A DNA stretch of 35,256 bases from Actinomycetes bacterium (GTDB lineage: Bacteria > Actinomycetota > Acidimicrobiia > Acidimicrobiales > Bog-793). This document shows, one piece after another, positions 1 to 8,127 of the stretch (position 1 is its first letter; each line of letters starts with the position of its first letter). Position numbers and translations under genes: made by a program. The stretch covers positions 1-35,256 of the forward strand of contig JAJZCK010000005.1 in assembly GCA_021846125.1 (NCBI GenBank), written 5' to 3'. The notes under the pieces were generated by a model. The model worked only from the letters and a program-made list of their open reading frames with translations. It was not told the DNA's origin and did no database searches.

Positions 1-96
1 CGCCACGAGCCCAGGGGTGAAGGTGTCTTCGGCCCAGTCCTCGCCCGCCTTCCAACTGCCCGTCCACACGACGGTGTCGTACAACCAGCTCGTCAC
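1..96 (-). CDS. 5' part of an unidentified protein, truncated by the window edge (VTSWLYDTVVWTGSWKAGEDWAEDTFTPGLVA...)
   Basis: Open reading from GTG at 96 to position 1 on minus; AGGAG (reverse complement of ctcct 105-109) 8 nt upstream of the GTG. Not in the supplied ORF track because it has no stop in the window. Confidence 0.45.
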   Translation of the reverse strand, partial: MTSWLYDTVVWTGSWKAGEDWAEDTFTPGLVA

Positions 97-280
97 GGTC
101 GGCACTCCTGGATCGCCTCGTCCTCGTCACATCTCGCCACACCCGCGCTGGGGTACCGCCCGGTCGCGGCCACGCGCTCGCCCGCACCTACCTCCGGCGC
201 GGCCCCGTGCTCCTCTTCCGTGCCGTTCACGTGCCGACGGCAGAATGTAACGCGCCATGGCGGCGAGCACGCTCTTTGCC

Positions 281-305
281 GTGCCGTGCCGTGCCGTGCC
301 GTGCC
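281..305. repeat. 5 x 5-bp tandem repeat (gtgcc)n
   Basis: Read directly: tgcc followed by gtgcc x5, upstream of the SIMPL gene. Confidence 0.9.
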
Positions 306-428
306 GGCATCGCGGCTGCTCGTACGCGAAGCGGGTATCTCCGGGCTTTGTACAAGGCAGGACACCACCGCAGGTGGCCGCCGCCGACGGCGAGCGCCGC
401 GCCGGCCGTGAGAACGGAGCTGAGAGCC

Positions 429-1331
429 ATGGAGCCATCGCCGGGACTGACGCCGGAGCTCTTGCCGGGACCACCCCCGGAGGGGTCGCCGGAGGACGTG
501 GCCGCTCGACCGGGTGCCGGTGGCGGCGGGACCCCTCCTGCCGCCTCACGGCGTCGCCGCAGATCGCTCGCCTGCGCAGCGGCTGGGCTCGCGGGTGCCG
601 TCGGCCTTGCAGCCGGCCTTCTCGTCACGGGCGGCTCTGGTCGTGGCGCCGCTGGCGGGGCAGAGCTGACGGCTGCGACCGCGTCGGGGTCGACGGGCGC
701 CGCTGCCGGAGCCCGCATCACCGTGACCGGAGTGGCGACGGTGCACGGGACGCCGGACACGCTCACCGTGCAGGTAGGTGCGACGACCAGCTCCGCGAGC
801 GCGACCGGAGCCCTCGACAAGAACAACCTTGAGGTGGCGACCCTCGAAGCCGTCCTCGCGTCCGCCGGCGTCGCGAAGGCGGACATGCAGACGTCCAGCT
901 TGAGCCTCCAGCCCAACCTCGACCGCAAAGGGAAGGTCACCGGCTACCAGGCGAGCGACAACCTCGCCGTCGTCGTGCACGGCCTCGCACGGTCGGGCGC
1001 CGTCATCGACGCCGCGGCGCACGCGGTGGGCAACGACGCGCAGATCGAAGGGATCTCCTTCTCGATCTCGAACACCTCGGCCCTTCTCGCCGAAGCGCGA
1101 GCCGCTGCGGTCCGCGACGCGGAGGCGCGCGCCGAGGTGCTCGCGTCGGCTGCAGGCGCGAAGCTCGGTCCGGTGGTGAGCATCGTCGACCAGGAGCAGC
1201 AGGGGAGCAACGTCGTGACGCCGGGCGCGAGCTTCGCCGTCCACGGTGCGGGCGCCTCGCCCGTGCCGGTGCAGGGGGGCAGCGAACAGCTCTCGGTGCA
1301 GGTCCAGGTCGTGTACTTGCTTGCGAGATGA
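429..1331 (+). CDS. SIMPL (DUF541) domain protein with N-terminal membrane anchor
   Basis: ITVTGVATVHGTPDTLTVQVGA...SLSLQPNLDRKGKVTGYQASDNLAVVV is typical of DUF541; RRRRRSLACAAAGLAGAVGLAAGLLV is an anchor or signal. Start chosen at ATG 429. Confidence 0.8.
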   Translation: MEPSPGLTPELLPGPPPEGSPEDVAARPGAGGGGTPPAASRRRRRSLACAAAGLAGAVGLAAGLLVTGGSGRGAAGGAELTAATASGSTGAAAGARITVTGVATVHGTPDTLTVQVGATTSSASATGALDKNNLEVATLEAVLASAGVAKADMQTSSLSLQPNLDRKGKVTGYQASDNLAVVVHGLARSGAVIDAAAHAVGNDAQIEGISFSISNTSALLAEARAAAVRDAEARAEVLASAAGAKLGPVVSIVDQEQQGSNVVTPGASFAVHGAGASPVPVQGGSEQLSVQVQVVYLLAR

Positions 1332-1391
1332 GCTCGTGACGACAGGACGTCGACCACGCGACGCCGGCTCGGCCCGTGCCGGCCGGCAGAG

Positions 1392-1640
1392 GTGAGCGAT
1401 CCGGAGGTCCGGCTCGCCGCGCTGCTCGACGAGGGCGGACCTCCAGCCGACACGGGGACGCTCGGCGCGATCGTGGCGCGTCACCGCCGTCGCTCTGCCA
1501 GAGCGATGCTGCGAGCGACGGCGTCTGCCGTGCTCGTGGCGGCAGTGTCGCTCGCCGCCGACCGCTCGCGGCCGGGCCGCCGACCGCTGCGTCGTGCCGG
1601 GTGCACCGATGGTCCTCGTCGCGGCATCCGCCGGACGTGA
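1392..1640 (+). CDS. Small ORF with a hydrophobic segment before the sigma factor; possibly an anti-sigma-like remnant
   Basis: GTG start, gaggt just upstream; VSDPEVRLAALLDEGGPPADTGTLGAIVARHRRRSARAMLRATASAVLVAAVSLA then an Arg-rich low-complexity tail suggesting a frameshift or decay. Confidence 0.3.
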   Translation: MSDPEVRLAALLDEGGPPADTGTLGAIVARHRRRSARAMLRATASAVLVAAVSLAADRSRPGRRPLRRAGCTDGPRRGIRRT

Positions 1641-1698
1641 CGGCTGCGCAGGGCGCGTGCGCAAAGCTGGAGGGATAGCGACGGCCTGGGGGGACGAG

Positions 1699-2214
1699 AT
1701 GGCGGACGATTTCGTCGCCCTCTACGAGCAGCACTATCCGCGCCTCGTGCGAGCCCTCGAGCTCGGCGGTCTCCGGCGCGCGACGGCGGAGGACGTGGCT
1801 CAGGAGGCCTTCGCACGGACCTTCGGACGCTGGCGGAGGGTCCGGGCGGGGCCGAGCCCTGCCGGCTACGTCTTCACCGTCGCCTTCCGGCTGTCCCGCC
1901 GGTCGTGGCGAGGCCGGGAGGTGCTCGTGGCCGATCCGGCGTCGGCAGGGGGTGCTGCGTCGCCCTCGGGGTCGGGCGCGGACGACCCTGTAGCCGCCGA
2001 GGCGACCCTGCGGGCGGGCGTCGAAGCGGTGCTCGGTGCCATGCCTCCGGGTCGCCGGGCGTGCGCAGTGCTCTGCCTCGTCGCGGAGATGTCGCCAAAG
2101 CAAGCGGGTCGAGCGCTCGGCATCGCGAGCTCGACCGTGCGCAAGCAGCTCGACCGTGCCCGGGCCGATCTCCGGGCCGGCCTCGGGATGGACCCGGCCC
2201 GGGTCACCTCGTGA
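1699..2214 (+). CDS. RNA polymerase sigma-70 family (ECF/SigE-like) factor
   Basis: FVALYEQHYPRLVRALELGG...AEDVAQEAFARTFGRWRRV (region 2) and MSPKQAGRALGIASSTVRKQLDRARADLR (region 4 HTH). Confidence 0.8.
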   Translation: MADDFVALYEQHYPRLVRALELGGLRRATAEDVAQEAFARTFGRWRRVRAGPSPAGYVFTVAFRLSRRSWRGREVLVADPASAGGAASPSGSGADDPVAAEATLRAGVEAVLGAMPPGRRACAVLCLVAEMSPKQAGRALGIASSTVRKQLDRARADLRAGLGMDPARVTS

Positions 2215-2288
2215 CGCGGAGCTGCCGGGCTGCTAGCGTCCCGCACGAGGGTAAGGCAAGCTCGAACAGCTGGCGGCGGCAGCCGGAG

Positions 2289-2321
2289 GCCGGCAGGTGG
2301 CGTCCGCAGGGACGTGCCGGC
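2289..2321 (+). other. Strong hairpin in the sigma-cspA intergenic region
   Basis: GCCGGCA-ggtgg-CGTCC-gcag-GGACG-TGCCGGC: 12 bp in two perfect blocks with one 5-nt bulge. Confidence 0.55.
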
Positions 2322-2398
2322 AGCCCCCGGTCCGGAGCTGGTCGCACGGGTAGGTCCCTCTCGCAGCTAGTACCATCGAAAGAAGGGGGATCGCCGCA

Positions 2399-2599
2399 GT
2401 GGCGACCGGAACAGTCAAGTGGTTCAACGCGGAGAAGGGCTTCGGCTTCATCTCCCAGTCTGACGGAGCGGACGTGTTCGTCCACCACTCCGCCATCCAG
2501 ATGACCGGCTACCGCAGCCTCGAAGAGGGTCAGGCAGTCGAGTTCGAGGTCCAAGAGGGTCAAAAGGGGCTCCAGGCGGCCAACGTCCGCCCGGCCTGA
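2399..2599 (+). CDS. cspA: Cold-shock protein, CspA family
   Basis: [35 protein letters not shown]-like agaaggggg upstream of GTG. Confidence 0.95.
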   Translation: MATGTVKWFNAEKGFGFISQSDGADVFVHHSAIQMTGYRSLEEGQAVEFEVQEGQKGLQAANVRPA

Positions 2600-2614
2600 C
2601 GGCCCGTACCGGCA

Positions 2615-2634
2615 GGCGCCCGGACCCGGGCGCC
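2615..2634 (+). terminator. Putative GC-rich hairpin terminator after cspA
   Basis: Perfect inverted repeat GGCGCCCG-gacc-CGGGCGCC 16 nt after the cspA stop; no T-tract. Confidence 0.5.
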
Positions 2635-2684
2635 GGCCGGTCGACCGCGTCACGATGAGTTCGGGTGGTTGCCTGTACGGCGCC

Positions 2685-2690
2685 TAACCT
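2685..2690 (+). promoter_or_regulatory. Candidate -10 box TAACCT for glgX (leaderless geometry)
   Basis: TAACCT, then 6 nt, then ATG 2697. Confidence 0.45.
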
Positions 2691-2696
2691 GGCGTG

Positions 2697-4820
2697 ATGG
2701 AACGACCGTTGCACGTCCTCTCGCCTGGCAAGGCATACCCGCTCGGTGCCACCTACGACGGGGTGGGGACGAACTTCTCGCTGTTCTCCGACGTCGCCGA
2801 ACGTGTCGAGCTGTGCCTGTTCGACGCCTCGGGTCACGAGACGCGCTACGAGCTTCCCGACGAGACGGCCCGCATCCACCATGGGTACCTGCTGGGCGTC
2901 GGCCCGGAGCAGCGCTACGGGTTCCGCGTGCACGGGGCATGGCGACCAGCGCAAGGGCTGCGATGCAACGCCGACAAGCTCCTGCTCGATCCCTACGGCA
3001 AAGCCGTGGACGGCGCGCTCAGGTGGCGGCGGTCGGTGTTCGGGCACCAGCTCGGAGACGAGCTCCGGATGAGCCGGTCCGACAGCGCGCCTGCGATGCC
3101 ACGGTCGGTCGTCGTGAGCCCGTTCTTCGACTGGGGGAACGACCGCCCGCCGGAGACACCGTGGCACAAGACGACGGTCTACGAGCTCCACGTCAAGGGG
3201 ATGACCGCTTTGCACCCCGCGGTGCCGGAGGCCCTGCGGGGTACCTACGCAGGGCTGGCGACGCCGGCCGTGATCGACCATCTCGTCTCGCTCGGTGTCA
3301 CGGCGGTCGAGCTGCAGCCGGTCCACCAGTTCGTCCACGAGCAGCATCTCGTCGAGCGTGGCCTGCGCAACTACTGGGGCTACAACTCCATCTGCTATCT
3401 CGCCCCGCATGCGGACTACAGCTCCGCCGGCTCGCTCGGCCAGCAGGTGCAGGAGTTCAAGCAGCTCGTCAAGACACTGCACGCCGCAGGCATCGAGGTG
3501 CTCCTCGACGTCGTCTACAACCACACTGCCGAGGGCAACCACCTCGGGCCCACCCTGTCCTACAAGGGGATAGACAACGCCGCCTACTACCGGCTCTTCG
3601 CCGAGGACCCGCGCTATTACGTCGACTACACGGGCACGGGCAATACCTTGAACGTCCGGCACCCGCACGTCCTACAGCTGCTCATGGACTCGCTGCGCTA
3701 CTGGGTGACCGAGATGCACGTCGACGGCTTCCGTTTCGACCTCGCGGCGGCACTCGCCCGCACGCTCCACGAGGTCGACCGACTCTCGGCCTTCTTCGAC
3801 ATCATCCAGCAGGACCCGGTCATCAGTCGGGTGAAGCTCATCGCGGAGCCCTGGGACGTCGGTGAAGGTGGCTACCAGGTAGGCAACTTCCCACCCCTGT
3901 GGTCGGAGTGGAACGGCCAGTACCGCGACTGCGTCCGTGACTACTGGCGGGGCCAAGACCGTACGCTTCCCGAGCTCGCCTACCGGCTCACCGGCAGCTC
4001 GGACCTCTACGGCCACAACGGGCGCAAGCCCTGGGCGAGTGTGAACTTCGTCACGTGCCACGACGGGTTCACCCTCAGGGACCTCGTCTCCTACAACGAC
4101 AAGCACAACGACGCCAACGGGGAGGACAGCCACGACGGCGAGGAGCACAACCGCTCCTGGAACTGCGGCGTGGAGGGGGAGACCGACGACCCGGAGATCT
4201 GCGCCCTGCGCAGGCGTCAGGTGCGGAACCTTCTCGCGACGCTGTTCGTCTCGCAAGGGGTGCCGATGCTCTTGTCGGGCGACGAGATCGGCCGGTCGCA
4301 GCGCGGTAACAACAACGCCTACTGTCAGGACAACGAGGTCTCGTGGCTCGACTGGGCGGGCGCCGACGAGTCTTTGCTCGACTTCACGCGCAAGTTGACC
4401 GCCTTGCGCAACGACCACCCGGTGTTCCACAGGCCGCGCTGGTTCCAGGGTCGACCGCTCCACGGTGCGGGTGTGAGCGACATCGCGTGGTTCTCGCCCG
4501 AGGGCAAGGAGATGTCGGACGGTGACTGGCAGGTGAGCTTCGCGAAGTCGATCGGCATATTCTTGAACGGCAGCGAGCTCCCGGTGTCGCCCGTGCTCGG
4601 CGAGCGCACGCGGGACGACAGCTTCTTCGTCGTCCTCAACGCCTACTGGGAGCCGATCGATTTCACGCTCCCCGACGAGCGCTTCGGCTCGGGCTGGTGC
4701 TACGTCCTCGATACGGCGCGCGACGAGCAGCCGTTCCTCGAGCCCGGACGTGCGGAGCTCGGAGCCGCACAGACGTTCGCGGTCGAACAGCGTTCGGTCG
4801 TCGTGCTCAAGCGGCCATGA
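2697..4820 (+). CDS. glgX: Glycogen debranching enzyme GlgX/TreX (GH13)
   Basis: GKAYPLGATYDGVGTNFSLFSDVAERVELCLFD; VVYNHTAEGNHLGPTLSYKGIDNAAYYRL; DGFRFDLAAALAR; FVTCHDGFTLRDLVSYNDKHNDANGEDSHDGEEHNRSWNCG. Confidence 0.95.
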   Translation: MERPLHVLSPGKAYPLGATYDGVGTNFSLFSDVAERVELCLFDASGHETRYELPDETARIHHGYLLGVGPEQRYGFRVHGAWRPAQGLRCNADKLLLDPYGKAVDGALRWRRSVFGHQLGDELRMSRSDSAPAMPRSVVVSPFFDWGNDRPPETPWHKTTVYELHVKGMTALHPAVPEALRGTYAGLATPAVIDHLVSLGVTAVELQPVHQFVHEQHLVERGLRNYWGYNSICYLAPHADYSSAGSLGQQVQEFKQLVKTLHAAGIEVLLDVVYNHTAEGNHLGPTLSYKGIDNAAYYRLFAEDPRYYVDYTGTGNTLNVRHPHVLQLLMDSLRYWVTEMHVDGFRFDLAAALARTLHEVDRLSAFFDIIQQDPVISRVKLIAEPWDVGEGGYQVGNFPPLWSEWNGQYRDCVRDYWRGQDRTLPELAYRLTGSSDLYGHNGRKPWASVNFVTCHDGFTLRDLVSYNDKHNDANGEDSHDGEEHNRSWNCGVEGETDDPEICALRRRQVRNLLATLFVSQGVPMLLSGDEIGRSQRGNNNAYCQDNEVSWLDWAGADESLLDFTRKLTALRNDHPVFHRPRWFQGRPLHGAGVSDIAWFSPEGKEMSDGDWQVSFAKSIGIFLNGSELPVSPVLGERTRDDSFFVVLNAYWEPIDFTLPDERFGSGWCYVLDTARDEQPFLEPGRAELGAAQTFAVEQRSVVVLKRP

Positions 4821-4914
4821 GAGCGGGCGGCGCTGCTGATGCCGCGGCCCTCCGATCGTGCGCCGGCCGAGCGGCCCCCGGCTCGTGCAGCGCCTCCCGA
4901 GAGGTCGTCATCGC

Positions 4915-5565
4915 TTGAACGCGAACGCCCGTGGCCTGCCCTCGGATGCGGTCTCGCCGGAAGGTGCCGCAGAGCCCGGAGACCTCGGTCGGATCGCAAC
5001 CGTGCCGAACGTGCTCTCGCTGTCTCGCATCCTGCTCGTCGGCGTCTACGTCTACACGCTGATGTGGGAGGGCGACCGTGTCCTCGCCACCGTCGTGCTG
5101 GCTGTCGCAGGCGCCACGGACTTCGCGGACGGGTACATCGCGAGGCGCTACGACCAGGTGACGACTCTCGGCAAGGTGCTCGACCCGGTGGCGGATCGCA
5201 TGCTGCTCGCGGCGGCGATCGTCTCGATGATCGTCTACGGAGCCGTGCCGGCATGGCTCGCGGCGGCGGTGATCACGAGAGAGGCGCTCGTCGCGGGCAC
5301 GGTGATGGTGCTGGCCGGACTCGGAGCGCCGCGGATCGACGTCAGCCTCACGGGCAAGGCCGCGACGTTCGGCCTCATGGTCTGCTTCCCCCTGCTCCTG
5401 CTCGGTCACGGGCCGGAGGGATGGGCGGGGACGCTCCACGACGTCGCTCTCGTGCTCGTCGTGCCTGCCCTCGTGCTCTCGTTCGCGGCGGCGCTCGGCT
5501 ACGTCCCCGTGGCGCGCCGGGCGATGGCCGCCCGTTCAGGCGGGCAGGAGCAGGGCGACAGGTAG
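4915..5565 (+). CDS. pgsA: CDP-alcohol phosphatidyltransferase family (PgsA-like)
   Basis: Signature D-x2-DG-x2-AR-x8-G-x3-D-x3-D seen as DFADGYIARRYDQVTTLGKVLDPVADR. Start (TTG 4915) uncertain. Confidence 0.75.
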   Translation: MNANARGLPSDAVSPEGAAEPGDLGRIATVPNVLSLSRILLVGVYVYTLMWEGDRVLATVVLAVAGATDFADGYIARRYDQVTTLGKVLDPVADRMLLAAAIVSMIVYGAVPAWLAAAVITREALVAGTVMVLAGLGAPRIDVSLTGKAATFGLMVCFPLLLLGHGPEGWAGTLHDVALVLVVPALVLSFAAALGYVPVARRAMAARSGGQEQGDR

Positions 5566-8127
5566 CTCCGCGCATGCCTCGGCGACGGCGATCCGGCCCC
5601 CGGATGCCTCCACCACGTTGCCGGTGCACGCCTCGACGAACCGTCTCCCGGCGCCGGCGGGCAGGACGATCTCGGTCGAGCCGTACGAGCTCCTCCCAGC
5701 GGGAAGGTCTCCGGCAGGGGCGTACAGGAGCGACGGGAGCCGGGTCGCGATCCCGACGATCCACGGCCCGTGGCCGGTCGCGGCCCGGGCACAGGCGACG
5801 ACAGACGAAGAGGCGCGCCCGACCGGCTCGACGCCCCTGTAGGCGGCATCCCTGCCGAAGGCGTCCGGACAGGCACGCCGCCCCTCGAGGACGCTCGCCG
5901 TCACCAGGAGCTTGACATCGCCGGTGCGCCATGCGACGCGGCAGCGAGCAGCGACCCCGTCGGGCCGCACGATCCCCAGCACGCTCGGCCCCAGCACGCT
6001 CGGCCCCAGCACGCTCGGCCCCAGCACGCTCGGCCCCAGCACGCTCGGCCCCGGCACAGCCGGTCGTGACGCTCTCGATCCTGGCGTGCCGAGCGGTGAC
6101 AGCCCGAGGTCGGCGAGCCTTGCGCCGAGGGCTGCGAAGTCGACGGGGCGTCGGTTGTCAGGGTCCACGAGGGCGAGGTTCCATGCCTCGTCACCCTGGT
6201 AGCAGTCCGGTGCACCGGGCATTGTCGAGCGGAGGAGCACCCCCGTAAGGCTGAGGGTCGCGCCGAGACGCGCCACGTCGTCGACGAGCGCACCGAAGGC
6301 TGCACGGACGAGCTGGCCCTGCCCGGCGAGGGAGCGCTCGACGAGCTCGCCGATCCGGCCCTCCGCCGAGCCGTCGGGGTGGTCCCAGGTCGTCACGATC
6401 CCGGCCTCGCGCTCCCCCTTCACCATCGCTGCGCCGATCCGCGAGGAGAGCTCGCCGTACGCGGCGTCGCAGGACGAGCGATCGTCGGCTGCCGGGAGCA
6501 TCGCGAGGACCGTCTGCGCGAGGAGCCTCGTGAGTGCGAGCGAGCGCCCCGCGCTGCCGGTGCCCGGATCACCGCCGGGACCGGATCGGGGCCCGGTCGC
6601 GACGCCGAGCAGCTCGCGGTAGCGCCGCAGGCCTGCCTCGAAGGGCAGGGCGAGCTCGCTCAGCGCGTAGAGGCGGCAGCGGACGTCCCCCGAACGCTTC
6701 GTGTCGTGCGTCGTGCCGGGCACGAGCCCGGCTTGGCCGCTCGCTGCTCGCTCGCCCGCCCGTGCGTGGAGCCGCGTGAGGCCGTCGGCGCGGCTGCGGG
6801 CCGGCTGGCCACCGACCTCGCAGAAGGCGAGACGGCCCGCGAGCCGGTACCACGCGGTGTCCTCGACCCCCTTGGCCATGACCGCGCCGGAGCGTTGCTG
6901 CCACGACGTGACCGCGGCGGCGTGCGAGGGGTCGAGCAGGACGTCGAGCATCGCCGGCGATCGAGCCGTCGCGATCGCGAGCGCCTCGGCATCCTCGGCG
7001 GCTAGCGGATCCGAGTCGAGGTACGTGCGGTAGACAGGGAGCGCGACGGTGACCTCCACGAGGCTCTCGGTGCTCGTGCCGAGAGCGGCGGCCACGCACT
7101 CGAGCTCGGCTGCGAACGTGGTGCTGGCGACCGCGCGGCGGCACTCTGTCGCGCAGCTCGCGACGTCCGGCTCACCCTCGGCGGCGGCCGCCTCGGCGAG
7201 CCGGTCGCAGCCCTGCGGGTCGACGAGCGCCCCGCCGATGTCGTCGAGGGCCTCGTAGCCGGTCGTCCCGGCGACGCGCCAGGAGCGCCTGAGCGTCTCG
7301 TCACCGGTCAGGATCTTCTCGACCACAACGGGAAGACCCCCTGTTAGCTCGGCCAGCCGGCGGAGGTAGCCCGCAGGGTCCGCGAGCCCATCGACGTGGT
7401 CGACGCGTAGCCCTGTCACGAGACCGTCCGCGACGAGCCGCCCGACGAGGGCGTGCATGCGCTCGAAGACCTCAGGTCGCTCGGTGTGCACGCCGACGAG
7501 AGTGTCGATGTCGAAGAACCGTCGGTAGTTGCGGGCACTCCTGTCGTGCCAGTCGACGAGGCGGTAGTGCTGGGCGCCGAGCACCTCGGCGACGTCCTCG
7601 TCCCGTCGGAGCACTCCGCCCGTGACCGGGAGGCAGGTCCCGCCGACGGCGACGACCGGCTCGCCGTCGACCGCCGAGGTCCTCACCGAGCCCTCGGCCA
7701 GCGCCTCGTCGAGCGGTCTGTCGAGCAGGGGGAGGAGGACCTTGCCTGCGCCGGCGTCCCAGTCCACGTCGAACACCTCCGCGAGCTCCGACGCGCGGCC
7801 GTCCCTCAGCACCGCACGCCACCACGGTCCGCCCGCCCACGTCGAGAGGTGGTTCGGGACGATGTCGACGACGCAGCCGATGCCCGCTCCGGCGAGGGCC
7901 CCCGCCAGCCGCCGGAAGCCCTGCTCGCCCCCGAGCTCGGCACGCAGGTGCGACGGGTCGGTGCCGTCGTATCCGTGCGTGCTGCCGGGAACGGCCTCGG
8001 AGACCGGCGAGCAGTAGAGGTTCTCGACGCGGAGGGTCGCGAGGTGACCGACGAGCGCGGCAGCTTCGTCGAAGCCGACCGTCGGACCGAGCTGGAGCCG
8101 GTAGGTCGACCCCATCTCCGGCGTCAC
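5536..8127 (-). CDS. treY: Malto-oligosyltrehalose synthase TreY
   Basis: MGSTYRLQLGPTVGFDEAAALVGHLATLRVENLYCSPV; VDIVPNHLS; LRVDHVDGLADPAGYLRRL; PGTTHDTKRSGDVRCRL. GTGA overlap with the treZ stop sets the start at 8127. Confidence 0.93.
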   Translation of the reverse strand: MTPEMGSTYRLQLGPTVGFDEAAALVGHLATLRVENLYCSPVSEAVPGSTHGYDGTDPSHLRAELGGEQGFRRLAGALAGAGIGCVVDIVPNHLSTWAGGPWWRAVLRDGRASELAEVFDVDWDAGAGKVLLPLLDRPLDEALAEGSVRTSAVDGEPVVAVGGTCLPVTGGVLRRDEDVAEVLGAQHYRLVDWHDRSARNYRRFFDIDTLVGVHTERPEVFERMHALVGRLVADGLVTGLRVDHVDGLADPAGYLRRLAELTGGLPVVVEKILTGDETLRRSWRVAGTTGYEALDDIGGALVDPQGCDRLAEAAAAEGEPDVASCATECRRAVASTTFAAELECVAAALGTSTESLVEVTVALPVYRTYLDSDPLAAEDAEALAIATARSPAMLDVLLDPSHAAAVTSWQQRSGAVMAKGVEDTAWYRLAGRLAFCEVGGQPARSRADGLTRLHARAGERAASGQAGLVPGTTHDTKRSGDVRCRLYALSELALPFEAGLRRYRELLGVATGPRSGPGGDPGTGSAGRSLALTRLLAQTVLAMLPAADDRSSCDAAYGELSSRIGAAMVKGEREAGIVTTWDHPDGSAEGRIGELVERSLAGQGQLVRAAFGALVDDVARLGATLSLTGVLLRSTMPGAPDCYQGDEAWNLALVDPDNRRPVDFAALGARLADLGLSPLGTPGSRASRPAVPGPSVLGPSVLGPSVLGPSVLGPSVLGIVRPDGVAARCRVAWRTGDVKLLVTASVLEGRRACPDAFGRDAAYRGVEPVGRASSSVVACARAATGHGPWIVGIATRLPSLLYAPAGDLPAGRSSYGSTEIVLPAGAGRRFVEACTGNVVEASGGRIAVAEACAELPVALLLPA
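5974..6063. repeat. 15-bp in-frame tandem repeat in treY: 5 perfect copies plus a degenerate sixth
   Basis: ccccagcacgctcgg x5 (5974-6048) then ccccggcacagccgg; encodes (GPSVL)5 in TreY. Confidence 0.95.

Noticed and set aside
5912-6248. Plus-strand ORFs translating the treY repeat as LGPST or APARS repeats
   Set aside because: Antisense readings of the 15-bp repeat in treY; sense frame is clearly TreY.
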